This document shows, one piece after another, positions 24,542-36,501 of a stretch of 64,000 nt of DNA. How positions within the stretch are numbered: position 1 is the stretch's first letter; the number at the start of each line of letters is the position of its first letter. Below the pieces are notes generated by a model. It saw nothing but the letters and a program-made list of their open reading frames with translations, made no database searches and was not told the DNA's origin. This stretch comes from Piper betle (Eukaryota > Streptophyta > Magnoliopsida > Piperales > Piperaceae), in contig JAURVB010008600.1 of assembly GCA_033002965.1 (NCBI GenBank), forward strand, positions 1 through 64,000, in the 5' to 3' direction. Made by a program: the position numbers and the translations under genes.

Positions 24542-25759
24542 GGATTCTATATTTCAAGTTCTTTGATGACATCACAGAAAAGTAGGTAACTGCCATCCTG
24601 CTGTGCCTCGCAAAGTTGAAGATCAGAATAACGAAGACGGAGAATCACGAGAAAGGAAAAGGTAATAAATAACTTGTTTATGTAAGCATTGGAAAGTGGT
24701 GTGCTCATTATCTAGGCAATTTGTATTTCTTAGCTACTTTTTCTACTAACGGGTATCTTTGGTTGTACAGAAATTTCCCCAAAGAAATCTAAAATTTTGA
24801 AGGCAAAATATTTCTTATGTTTGGATGTTTTAAAATTTAATAATAAAATTTTTAATTCCAATCAAAATAAATTTATATAACAATTAGCAATATTTTCTTC
24901 AGAAATAACGGGGGAAATTTTGAGTGGCACATGCACATTCATATGAGAAGAAATATTTCATTTTAATCTTATTTTTCTACTATCAAAATATGTAAAAAAA
25001 AATTTCACTCTTTATGTTATTTTATCTCATTGCATTTCCATTTCATATGATTTTTTAATTACATTATTGTCATGCCAACCAAACGAACCCCTAAACTCAT
25101 GTCACATATAATCTATTGTTTACTAAGCAGCTTATATGTAATACCTTAAATCTGGCTCACTCACAAACTAAGTTGTAATGTTGAAGGCCACCCAATTAAG
25201 TCGGCTAACCTGAAACTAACCCGAATGGACCTACTCTTCACGTCTTAAAATAAAAGATAAATATCGTAATGCATGTATGAGATAGAAGAAACCCTAATAG
25301 GTTACTACGGGAATGACATGACAAACAATTCACACTAAAATATAATTACCATAAAATCAATAAAATTTCTAAAATAAAATGGATAAAGTGTCCCCTAAAC
25401 AGTATATATACGCAACATTAAAATTATTCTATACACACAACCATTTCTCATATACATGACTAGCGTTCTGAAATTAGGTCTTAACCCATCTATTCATTCT
25501 CATTGACATTTAAATTCCTAGGTTGGGTCTTGACCCACCGGATGAACATATTCAACAATTAAAGTATTTACTAAACCAAATATCACATCATATGATCATG
25601 ATCTTGATTTCATTACTAAAACCTTACTATCACCAAATTTTCATCATGACATTATATCTTCATAAAAAAAGCAACAAAGCATTTTAACATCAATGCATGT
25701 GTGTGCAAGAGACGTCACTATTCCTTCATCCAGGCTAGCATATCATTTTCTGATCATCA

Positions 25760-25797
<38 letters not shown>

Positions 25798-26319
25798 AAA
25801 ACATGACAGTAATGAGTGCTGCTGGATCAAAAATAATTATAACAAGCTGACAAATAAGAACTAACTCTCATTTTGAAGAAAAATAATTTTATATCTTCTG
25901 TCGAACTCTCTACAAGGCATCTAATGGGGAGCCACTGGGCTACAGACTTGACAGCATCCTAAGCTGACTGGTCTACTGATGTTTCTCTCAACATTATTAT
26001 TTTTCTAATCCCATGGGACTACCAATATATCTGAAGCCCCCTTTTGTCCTCTATATATGTTCTAACCTTGAGTATGAAGGTCGAGTACTCTCAAGCAATT
26101 GCCTTACCCTTTCAACCACATGTCCAGACGTAAGCTATACTAAACAGTACTTGTAAACCCCTAACGTTTCTTTAGGTGTAAGGAACTCAAAACACGAAGT
26201 TGTCAAGATCCATCCAAAATTGAGCAGCACTCTCACTAATCAAGAGCCCCTGTGAATAGCACGTGTACCCACTCATGGTGCGTGCGAGTCGATTTCACCA
26301 TCTCTCTTCTCACTAAAAA
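24542..26319. other. AT-rich non-coding stretch
   Basis: No gene recognised. A (TA)n microsatellite lies at about 25763-25794. Confidence 0.5.
25763..25794. repeat. (TA)n microsatellite
   Basis: Roughly sixteen uninterrupted TA dinucleotides. Confidence 0.9.
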
Positions 26320-28440
26320 TGTAACGACCCGCCATTTTTCACAACATTGGGGGCCTAGCTGGCTAGGTGTTACTCACAATTTAGCAAATATGTCTAGCAT
26401 TTCTAACAAAAACATATATAAAGATCCCACAGTCTTGGACCATTTCCCAGTATCCACACTTATTTCTCAAATAGATAAAAAAAGGGAGTCCCCATATTTA
26501 TTTTGCTCCATGCTCGGGTTGTCAATCACCTAATTTCGTATTTGCACACTTGCGGAGGCAATTCCGCGTTAGTGATTACAACACTAAGTAGTATAATAAA
26601 TAAAACAAGTCAAGTACATTCCACTATTTCCCTATGTTCATTTTAATATGCGGTGGAGCGATTCTGCTATACTCCAAAATAATGCGGATGAAGTATTCGC
26701 TGTGATCCGCACACCCCAGCCGTAGCCCTTTTGTGGGGAGGCTACCACTACCATCTCCAGTGCCAGTGCCTCCACACCCTGGCCATAGCCTTTTTGTGGG
26801 GAAGCTATCACTGCACTCAGGTGATTGCTACGACCCGTTTGTGGTGAAGCTCTCACTGCCAACTCAAGTGCCAGTGCCTCACACACCCCGGCCGTAGCTT
26901 TTTTATGGGGAGGTTATCACTGCACTCTAGTGTCAGTGCCTTGCACACCCTGGCCGTAGCCTTTTTATGGGGAGGCTATCACTGCACTCAGGTGATTGCT
27001 ACGCCCCGTTTGTGGGGAAGCTCTCACTACTAACTCTAGTGCCAGTGCCTCACACACCCTGGCCGTAGCCTTTTCATGGGGAGGCTATCACTGCACTCAG
27101 GTGATTGCTACGCCCCGTTGGTAGGGAAGCTCTCACTACCAATTATAGTGTTAATGCCTCACACACCCCGTCCGTAGCCTTTTTATGGGGAGGCTATCAT
27201 TGCACTCCAGTGCGATGGAGGAATCGTTGTGCCTCGCTCACCCTGGCCGTAGCCTTTTTGTGGGGCGGCTATCACTACTCCAAAACAATGTCAATGCATT
27301 ACACAATTTACGCACATATTACGACCCAGAGTCAGACTGAGTCAATTCTTTGACCCCGGTTGCACTCGGTGCTTGGTGATCGAATCTGAGCTCAGCCGAC
27401 CTAGGCTTCCAATAAGGAAAGTACGATGTTCTACCTATTATACGTACCTGACTTGAGATTTTGTATGACTGTAATCCGCTAACCCTAATCTGAATGAGGG
27501 CATAAAATTATACATTAGTATAATTTTATTTGCATGAACCTACATGCAACTACATGACTAGTATAACTATCCATTTTGAAGATTTAAAATATATCATGCT
27601 GGACTTCATTAATTATTTAATTTCCAGTAAGTCCAATGATAATTTATTATCAATGTGATATAATCAATTAAGTCCTTTTTTCACATTTCCAATTAAATAT
27701 CCCATATAAAACCTTCATTTACCAGTTAATAATTCAATTATTAACCATACTCAATACTTAATTACTAGTATTAGTATATTCTTTAAATGATTTGTATTAT
27801 CCTAATTTGAGGATGTCACTAGTACAATTATATGTAATTTATTTTTAAACTCGACCGTATCGAGTCATCCCATATTTACAAAACCGTCATTTTTCTTCCC
27901 CGACGTCCTTCTCTTTCCCATGCCTTCTTCTTCTTCGCACCCAAAACCAGCATGTCTTCTTTTCCTTCCACCCAATCTTTATCTGCTGCTATCTGATGGA
28001 ACTTGGACTACACCCTACATGGGGACCTTAATTTCACCATTCATGGTGGCCGACCAGAAGCCATGGCGACCATGTCCTACCCCATCAAGGTGATGACCAA
28101 CACCACCCCAGGTGACGACTAGTCTGCACTTTCCATGGCGGATCCATGCCTGGCCTGCAAAACCACCCATGGCAACACCGACCTGGTCTCCCTTCACGTT
28201 CCTGATTTGCATCCCTCCTCGACAGTTTGACTCGGCCACCCAAGGTGACTCCGTCTGGCCAGCAGAACCGCCGGGAGCACTCCCTACTTCCAGCATGTCA
28301 ACCCAACTCTTAAAGATGGAAGATGGCGTTGTTGCTGCTGCAAAACATCAGGATGACCTCCTAGTGTTCCCCTTCTCTTCGTTGATTTAAGATTTTAATT
28401 TTATGTTTATCATGCTTATTATCTAAACATGCTTATTATC
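26320..28440. mobile_element. Gypsy LTR 'A', 3' end missing
   Basis: Starts tgtaacgacccgccattttt and follows the same order of segments as the 28441 and 33342 LTRs: the ..gaggcaattccgcgttagtg block, a GC-rich tandem array, an ..aaaattatacattagtataattttat block, then a GC-richer segment. It is cut exactly where LTR 'B' begins at 28441. This suggests B inserted into A; the missing end of A may be the fragment at 32714-32937. Confidence 0.8.
26700..27275. repeat. GC-rich tandem array inside LTR A
   Basis: Repeats of ~60 bp built on ccggccgtagcctttttatg and a companion unit with gccccgtttgtggggaagct. Each tagcc...ggcta core can pair as a small hairpin. The same array recurs at 28850-29250, 33710-34300 and (inverted) 37810-38345 with different unit numbers. 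Confidence 0.85.
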
Positions 28441-30755
28441 TGTAATGACCCGCCATTTTTCACGATATTGTGGGCCTAACTGGCTAGGTGTTACTCAAAA
28501 ATAAAGTAATTATGTCAAACATTTTTTATAAATAATAACATATATAAAGATCCCACAGTCTTGGACCGTTTCCCAGCAGCCACACTTATTTCTCAATTAA
28601 ATAAAAAAAAGAGTCATCATATTTATTTTGCTCCATACTCTGGATGTCAATCACCTAATCTCGTATCTGCACACCTGCGGAGGCAATTCCGCGTTAGTGA
28701 TTACAACACTAAGTAGTATAATAGATAAAACAAAACAAGTACATTCCACTATTTCCTTATGTTTATTTTAATATGCGGTGGAGCGATTCCGCTATACTCC
28801 AAAACAATGCGGAGGAGGTATCCGCTGTGATCCAACACACCCCAGCTCGTAGCACTGTTTTGTGGGGAGGCTACCACTACCGTCTCACAGTGCCAGTGCC
28901 TCGCACACCCCGGCCGTAGCCTTTTTATAGGGAGGCTATCACTGCACTCCAGTGCCAATGCCTTGCACACCCCGGCCGTAGCCTTTTTGTGGGGCGGCTA
29001 TCACTGCACTCAGGTGATTGCTATGCCCCATTTGTGGGGAAGCTCTCACTACCAACTCTAGTGCCAGTGCCTCACACACCCCGGCCGTAGCCTTTTTATG
29101 GGGCAGCTATCACTGCACTCCAGTGCCAGTGCCTCACACACCCCGGCCGTAGCCTTTTTATGGGGCGGCTATCACTGCACTCCAGTGCGATGGAGGAATC
29201 GCTGTGCCTCACTCACCCCGGCCGTAGCCTTTTTATGGGGTGGCTATCACTACTCCAAAACAATGTCGATGCATTACAAAATTCACGCACATAACACGAC
29301 CCAGTGTCGGACTGAGTCAATTCATTGACCCCGGTTGCACTCGGTGCATGGTAGTCGAATCTGGGCTCAGGCCGACCTAGGCTACCAACAAGGAAAATAC
29401 GATGTTCTACCTATTATACGTACCTGATTTGTGATTACGTCTGACTGTGATCCGCTTACCCTAATCTGAATGAGGGCATAAAATTATACATTAGTATAAT
29501 TTTATTTTGCATGAGCCTACATGCAACTATATGACTGATGTACTATCGATTTTGAAGATATAAAATATATCATGCTGGACTTCATTAATTATTTAATTTC
29601 CAGTAAGTTCAATGATAATTTATTATCAATGTGATATAATCTATTAAGTCCTTTTTTTCACATTTCCAATTAACTATCCCAAATAAAACCTTTATTTACT
29701 AGTTAATAACTTAATTATTAACCATACTCAATACTTAATTACTAGTATTAGTATGTTCTTTAACTGATTTGTATTATCCTAATTTAAGGATGTCATTAGT
29801 ACAGTTATTTGTAACTTATCTTTAACTCGACCATTTCGAGTCATCCCATATTTACAAAACTGCCCTTCTTCTTCCCCGACGTCCTTCTCTTTCCCATACC
29901 TTCTTCTTCTTCGCACCCAAAACCAGCATGTCTTCTTTTCCTTCCACCCAATTTCAGACCCCATCTTTTATCTACCCCACTGATCCGATTGGAAAACCCC
30001 AAAGATCCAATCTTTATCCGCTGCTATCTCATGAAACTCGGACTACACCCCACATGGGGACCTTAATTTCACCATTCATGGTGGCCGACCAGCAGCCATG
30101 GCGACCATGTCCTGCCCCATCAAGGTGACGACCAGAACCACCCCAAGTGACGATCAGTCTGCCCTTTCCATGGCGGATCCACGTCTGGCCAGCAACACCG
30201 CTGGGAGCACTCCCTACTTCCAGCACGTCAACCCAACTCACAAGGATGGAAGATGGTGTTGTTGCTGCTGCAAAAACAGCAGGACGTCCTCCTGGTTCTC
30301 TTCTTCCCTTGTTGATTTCTTATTTGATTCTTATGTTTATCATGTTTATGATTTATGCAACATGTATATGCATGCAACAAAAGAAAAAGAAAGGAAAAGA
30401 AATTACCCGAGCGAAGGTGGAAAACCAGCGTCTATCTAAGGAAGAAAAAGATGTAGATGACGCCCTCCCCTTCTCCTTTTATAAAGAATAAATGACGGCT
30501 AGGGTTTGTGGAAGCACCCTTTCACCATAATTCCTTTAACCGGGTAATTGGGTAATTAACACGGTTCACTTAACCTTTTCACTCAACCTCTTAAATGGGC
30601 ACATGGTATGGTTCACTTAAATGGTTAAATGGATAATTAATGTGTTCGACTCGACCGATTCAACTAGAATCGTCCGATTAGAAATTACTTTTCAATTTAA
30701 CCGGGTAATTCATACTTAACCAGCTAATGAAAATTATTTTTTCCGGGTCTTTACA
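28441..30755. mobile_element. Gypsy LTR 'B', 2.3 kb, next to polypurine tract
   Basis: Begins tgtaatgacccgccattttt and ends gggtctttaca. On the minus strand it is the 3' LTR of the chromovirus whose coding sequence lies at 30821-32713, because a purine-rich tract (minus-strand ctaagttggggagat, 30756-30770) abuts its inner edge. It contains the GC-rich tandem array at 28850-29250. The open frames in it are non-genic. Confidence 0.85.
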
Positions 30756-30770
30756 ATCTCCCCAACTTAG
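30756..30770 (-). promoter_or_regulatory. Polypurine tract of gypsy element B
   Basis: Read on the minus strand the sequence is ctaagttggggagat immediately before the LTR (tgtaaagaccc...). It would prime plus-strand DNA synthesis. The same tract is repeated at 32938-32952 next to the LTR fragment of the second copy. Confidence 0.75.
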
Positions 30771-30820
30771 AACTATTTCGTCCCCGAAATATCATAGCAT
30801 AAATCGGATTTACACGGATT

Positions 30821-32713
30821 TTATGCTACAAACAGGCTAGGATATTTTCTAGCCATTTCCTGTTCAGTCTCCCATGTCGCTTCTTCTGATCCCTGATTTC
30901 TCCATAATACCTTTACCAAAGGGATCTCCTTGCTACGGAGTGTCTTTGTTTCCCTTGCCAAGATTCGAATCGGTTTGTCCTCGTAGGTTAAATCCGATTG
31001 TAGCTCTAAATCTGCAAAATTTGTGATAATGTGATTCTCATCTCGTACATATTTCTTTAGCATTGACACATGAAAGACATTGTGTACACCATCAAGGCTT
31101 GGTGGTAATGCTAATCTATATGCACAACTTCCGATTCGATCCAAAATTGGAAATGGTCCTATGAATCTTGGCTTCAACTTCCCTGATGTTCTAAATCTGA
31201 TCACTCCCTTTTTAGGTGAGGTCTTAAGGTAGACGAACTCCCCAACTTGGAATTCTAAGTCCTTCCTTCGAGTATCAGCATAACTTTTCTGCCGATCCTG
31301 AGCTGCCTTAAGCCTTTGCTGGATGAGTTGCACCTTTTCAGCTGCTTCTCTCACCATCTCTGGCCCGACTATAACCATCTCTGTAGACTCCAACCAGCAT
31401 GATGGAGATCGACAAGGCCTACCGTATAAGGCTTCAAACGGTGCCATTCCTATACTGGCTTGGTAAGAGTTATTATAGGTGAATTCAGCCAAGGCTAAGT
31501 GTTTCTCCCAATCTCCTCCCCAGTCGAGGATGCAAGCTCTCAATAAATCCTCCAAGGTTTGATTGGTCCTCTCACTCTGACCATCAGTTTGGGGGTGATA
31601 TGTTGTACTTAACTTGATTTGGGTCCCCATAGCTTTTTGGAAAACTTCCCAAAAATGTGACGTGAATAGGGGATCTCTGTCAGAGACTATCTCCTTCGGA
31701 ATTCCATGCAGCCTGACAATGTTATTTATGTACAGTTCTGCTAAGTATTCCGCAGTCCTTGTTGATTTTGTGGGGATAAAATGAGCTGCCTTAGTCAAAC
31801 GGTCCACAACTACCCATATAGAGTCATGTCTCTTCAAAGTCCTTGGGAGTTTAGTAATAAAATCACATGTGACACGCTCCCATTTCCAGGTAGGTATCTC
31901 TAAAGGTTGTAATAATCCACCGGGTAGTTGATGTTGGGCTTTGATCAATTGGCACGTCTGACACTTGGAAACAAAATCCACCACATCCCTCTTCATTCCA
32001 ACCCACCAGTAGGTTCGTTTCAAGTCCTGGTACATCTTTGTAACACTAGGGTGTATTGAGAACCTTGAACGATGAGCTTCTTCCAGAATATCTCGTTTTA
32101 ATGCATCATTGTTGGGTACACACAATCTCCCTCTAAATCTGATTACACTGTTGGAATCTGCTACAATGTTGGGAGTTTTGTCCAACATTTCATTCAGCTT
32201 CTCATCTTCCATTTGTGTTAGCTTAACTCGGTCCACCAATTCATTGGAGATAACCAGGTTCGCCAGTATTCCTGTCATTCGTTCCACCGGGTTAATAGCT
32301 ACCACCTCAGCTGACATAGCCCAAAGTCTAGCTAGTTGTTGACCCTTGTCCATCTTGCCCTTCCGACTCAACGCGTCGGCTACAACGTTCGCTTTTCCCG
32401 GGTGGTATAAAATTTGGAAATCATAGTCCTTCAAGTATTCTATCCACCGTCTCTGTCGAAGGTTAAGGTCATTCTGGGTGAAGATATACTTCAAGCTTTG
32501 ATGGTCGGTGAAAACTTCGAACTGGGCCCCATACAAGTAGTGCCTCCAAATCTTTAGGGCAAAAACTACTGCTGCCAGTTCCAAGTCATGGGTCGCATAA
32601 TTTTGCTCGTGAATCTTCAATTGGCGAGATGCGTAAGCCACCACCTTACCATCTTGCATAAGGACGCATCCTAAACCCAACCAAGACGCATCACTTAAGA
32701 CTACAAATCTTAT
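30821..32713 (-). CDS. Ty3/gypsy chromovirus (Tekay/Del-like) RNase H-integrase-chromodomain, 5'-truncated
   Basis: Open minus-strand frame of ~630 codons ending at TAA 30821-30823. In coordinates counted from the ATG at 32680: RNase H at 1-106 ([37 protein letters not shown]); integrase zinc finger H203, H210, C240, C243; integrase core D273, D334, E370 ([27 protein letters not shown]); then a GPF/Y-like module ([11 protein letters not shown]) and a C-terminal chromodomain-like segment ([21 protein letters not shown]), typical of the Tekay/Del clade. Coding homology upstream of the ATG ([11 protein letters not shown]) runs to about 32713 and stops abruptly at LTR-like DNA, so gag, protease and most of reverse transcriptase are missing. 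The absence of stops suggests fairly recent loss. Confidence 0.92.
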   Translation of the reverse strand: MRFVVLSDASWLGLGCVLMQDGKVVAYASRQLKIHEQNYATHDLELAAVVFALKIWRHYLYGAQFEVFTDHQSLKYIFTQNDLNLRQRRWIEYLKDYDFQILYHPGKANVVADALSRKGKMDKGQQLARLWAMSAEVVAINPVERMTGILANLVISNELVDRVKLTQMEDEKLNEMLDKTPNIVADSNSVIRFRGRLCVPNNDALKRDILEEAHRSRFSIHPSVTKMYQDLKRTYWWVGMKRDVVDFVSKCQTCQLIKAQHQLPGGLLQPLEIPTWKWERVTCDFITKLPRTLKRHDSIWVVVDRLTKAAHFIPTKSTRTAEYLAELYINNIVRLHGIPKEIVSDRDPLFTSHFWEVFQKAMGTQIKLSTTYHPQTDGQSERTNQTLEDLLRACILDWGGDWEKHLALAEFTYNNSYQASIGMAPFEALYGRPCRSPSCWLESTEMVIVGPEMVREAAEKVQLIQQRLKAAQDRQKSYADTRRKDLEFQVGEFVYLKTSPKKGVIRFRTSGKLKPRFIGPFPILDRIGSCAYRLALPPSLDGVHNVFHVSMLKKYVRDENHIITNFADLELQSDLTYEDKPIRILARETKTLRSKEIPLVKVLWRNQGSEEATWETEQEMARKYPSLFVA

Positions 32714-32937
32714 GATTCACTTTCTTGTTTAAACGGTTTGAATCCGCTTGACCGATTAAACAATAATTAACCGGTTAAAATATTTTCACTTAACCCCGTA
32801 ATTCACAGTTAACCGGTTTACGGTAAATAATTTGTATGGAAAAAAAAATTTTCCCCAACATTCGATCCCAGCGCAACAAACGTATTTATTATTTATTATT
32901 ATTATTATTATTTTTTGGGTCTTTACAATCTCCCCAA
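32714..32937. mobile_element. 3' fragment of a gypsy LTR
   Basis: Ends ttttttgggtctttaca, directly followed by the same atctccccaacttag tract as at 30756. Its aaccggttaa-rich sequence is a diverged version of the LTR B terminus. It starts abruptly at the truncated pol sequence, which marks a deletion junction. It may be the displaced end of LTR A. Confidence 0.7.
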
Positions 32938-35900
32938 CTTAGAGATTATTTCGTCCCCGAAATATAATAGCATTAATAGGATATTCATGATTAAGTACAT
33001 CTCCGGTATAAGTTCATGTTACAACAATTACACGGATTTTATGCTACAAGCAGGCTAGGGTATTTTCTAGCCATTTCCTGTTCAGTCTCCCATGTAGCTT
33101 CTTCTGATCCCTTATTTATCCATAATACCTTTACCAAAGGGATCTCCTTGTTACGGAGTGTCTTTGTTTCCCTCGCTAAGATGCGAATTGATTTTTCCTC
33201 GTAGGCTAAATCCGATTGTAGCTCTAAATCTGCAAAATTTGTGATAATGTGATTCTCATCTCGTACATATTTCTTTAGCATTGACACATGGAAGACATTG
33301 TGTACACCATCAAGGCTTGGTGGTAATGCTAATCTGCACAATGTAACGACCCTCCATTTTTCACAACATTGTGGGCCTAGCTGGCTAAGTGTTGCTCACA
33401 ATTTAGCAAAAATTGTCTACCATTTCTAACAAAAACATATATAAAGATCTCATAGTCTTGGACCGTTTCCCAGTAGCCACACTTATTTCTCAAATAAGTA
33501 AAAAAGGGAGTCCCCACATTTATTTTTTACTCCATGCTCTGGTTGTCAATCACCTAATTTCGTATCTGCACACCTGCGGAGGCAATTCCGCGTTAGTGAT
33601 TACAACACTAAGTAGTATAATAAATAAAAAAAGTCAAGTACATTCCACTATTTCCTTATGTTTATTTTAATATGCGGTGGAGCGATTCCGCTATACTCCA
33701 AAACAATGCGGAGGAGGTATCCGCTGTGATCCACACACCCCAGCCGTAGCCTTTTTGTGGGGAGGCTACCACTACCGTCTCGAGTGCCAGTGCCTCGCAC
33801 ACCCCGGCCGTAGCCTTTTTGTGGGGAAGCTATCACTGCAATCAGGTGATTGCTATGCCCCGTTTGTGGGGAAGCTCTCACTGCCAACTCTAGTGCCAGT
33901 GCCTCACACACCCTGGCCGTAGCCTTTTTTATGGGGAGGTTATCACTGCACTCCAGTGCCAGTGCCTTGCACACCCCGGCCGTAGCCTTTTCATGGAGAG
34001 GCTATCACTGCACTCAAGTGATTGCTACACCCCATTTGTGGGGAAGCTCTCACAGCCAACTCTAGTGCCAGTGCCTCACACACCCTGGCCGTAGCCTTTT
34101 TATGGGAGGCTATCACGGCACTCAGGTGATTGCTACGCCCCATTTGTGGGGAAGCTCTCACTACCAATTCTAGTGCCAGTGCCTCACACACCCCAGCCGT
34201 AGCCTTTTTATGGGGAGGATATCACTGCACTCCAGTGCGATGGAGGAATCGCTGTGCCTCGCTCACCCCGGCCGTAACCTTTTGATGGGGCGGCTATCAC
34301 TACTCTAAAATAATGTTGATGCATTACACAATTTACGCACATAATACGACCCCGTGTCGGACTGAGTCAATTCTTTGACCCCGGTTGCACTCGGTGCATG
34401 GTGGTCGAATCTGGGCTCAGGCCGACCTAGGCTACCAACAAGGAAAGTATGATGTTCTACCTATTATACGTACCTGGCTTGTGATTTCGTCTGACTGTGA
34501 TCCGCTAACCCTAATCTGAATGATGGCATAAAATTATACATTAGTATAATTTTATTTGCATGAACCTACATGCAACTACATGTCTAATATACTATCAATT
34601 TTTAAATGATGTAATTAGTTCATGTTAGTCTTCATTACTTATTAAATTTTCAGCAATTCTGATGATAATTAATTATTAATTATCCCCATCCAAATCCCCA
34701 TTAACTAGTTGATAATTTAATTATTAACATGTCCCATACTTAATTCTTTTGTATTTACCTTATATTCTAACTCGACTGCATCGAGTTCTCCTATATTTAC
34801 CTGGTTGCCATTCTACTTTAACAATTTATTTAACGACCCTAAAGCTCCCAGCTTTATTGTAGTCAACCAGCGAAAGCCGGTATTTTCACCTTGCATGGCG
34901 ACCAACCAGTAACGTGGTGGCCTCCATTCGCTGCTATGTCGTCTCCAACTTGGCCACCACATGGAAACCCTCAACCAGTCCTTAGTGACCCCATTCCAGC
35001 CACCCAATCAGCAACCCCGACCTGGCCATGGTGACTCCATGTCGGTCACATAATTAGCCCATGACCCGTGGCGACTACCCTAGTCGGCCACATAAACAGC
35101 ACCCAACCAGACCCTTGGTGGCTCCCCTTGCACCAGCATGACAACGACCCTCTAGCACCACCACGGCAGTGACCCTCTAGCTCCACCACGGCGGCGCCCC
35201 CGACCAGCATGGCTGGACCACCACACCGACACCGACCTGTCTCCCCTCGGATTTCAGACCTGCGTGCCTCCTCGACGGTCTATTTTGGCCCTCCAAGGTG
35301 ACTCCATCCGGCCAGCATCACTGTCGGGAGCAATTCCCACCTCCAACATGTCAACCCCACACCATGGAAGGAAACATAGTGTGGTTGCTGCTGGAAAACA
35401 GCAAGACGTCCTCCTGGTTTTCTTCTTCCCTTGTTGATTTTCTCATTTAAATCTTATGTTTATCATTTTTATGATTTATGCAATATGTGTATGCATGCAA
35501 CAAAAGAAAATGAAAGGAAGAAAATTACCTGAGCGAGGGAGCAAATCTGGCATCTGTCTGAGGAGGAAAAATGTAGATGACGCCCTCCCCTTCTCCTTTT
35601 ATAATGAAATAAAATGACGGCTAGGGTACGTGCAAGCATCCCTTCACCATAATTCCTTTAACCGGGTAATTGGGTAATCGACATGGTTCACTTAACCATT
35701 TCACTTAACCTGTTAAATGGGTACATGGTACGGTTAAATGGTTAAATGGATAAATAGTGTAGTCGACTCGACTGATTCAACTAGAATTATCCGGTTAAAA
35801 ATTACTTTTCAATTAACCAGGTAATTCATACTTAACCAGCTAACGATTTTTTTACATTTAAATGAAAAAAATTTAAAATTTTCCCACACTCGATCCCACC

Positions 35901-36501
35901 ACGTCGAACGTTAATATTATTATTTTTTTGGGTCTTTACACACAACTTCTGATTCGATCCAGAATTGGAAATGGTCCTATGAATCTTGGCTTCAACTTCC
36001 TTGATGTTCTAAATCTGATCACTCCCTTTTTAGGTGAGGTCTTAAGGTAGACGAACTCCCCAACTTAGAATTCTAAGTCCTTCCTTCGAGTGTCAGCATA
36101 ACTTTTCTGCCGATCCTGAGCTGCCTTAAGCCTTTGTTGGATGAGTTGTACTTTTTCAACTACTTCTCTCACCATCTCTGGCCCAACTATAACCACCTCT
36201 GTAGACTCCAACCAGCAGAATGGAGATTGACAAGGCCTACCGTATAAAGCTTCAAATGGTGCCATTCCTATACTGGGTTGGTAAGAGTTATTATATGTGA
36301 ATTCAGCCAAGGCTAAGTGTTTCTCCCAATCTCCTCCCCAGTCGAGGATGCAAGCTCTCAACAAATCCTCCAAGGTTTGATTGGTCCTCTCACTCTGACC
36401 ATCAGTTTGGGGGTGATATGTTGTACTTAACTAAATTTGGGTCCCCATTTCTTTTTGAAAAACTTCCCAAAAATGTGACGTGAATAGGGGATCTCTGTCA
36501 G
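32938..36501 (-). mobile_element. Second gypsy pol remnant, split by a solo LTR
   Basis: Polypurine tract at 32938, then coding similarity on the minus strand: chromodomain end at 33039-33341 and, after the inserted LTR, integrase core and GPF/Y part at 35941-36501. The two halves are contiguous with the 30821-32713 sequence once the LTR is removed. The copy is inactive: its integrase reading frame hits a stop (TAG) near 36064-36069, and pol is cut at 36501 by an inverted LTR. Confidence 0.85.
33342..35940. mobile_element. Solo LTR 'D', 2.6 kb, TSD cacaa
   Basis: Starts tgtaacgaccctccattttt and ends gggtctttaca, with perfect 5-bp duplications cacaa at 33337-33341 and 35941-35945. It interrupts a gypsy integrase/chromodomain gene at a position that can be read directly from the uninterrupted copy at about 31120. 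No internal region remains, so two LTRs recombined after insertion. It carries the GC-rich hairpin array at 33710-34300. Confidence 0.93.

Noticed and set aside
27105..27353. Short frames with VAFLWGGYHC repeats (also at 29098, 33677, 38160)
   Set aside because: Translation of the GC-rich hairpin array in the LTRs; frame differs between copies.
29928..30491. Frames such as MSSFPSTQFQTPSF conserved between two LTR copies (also 37121-37321)
   Set aside because: Conservation reflects the near-identity of LTRs B and E as DNA; neighbouring frames are equally conserved and no start-to-stop unit persists in LTRs A or D.
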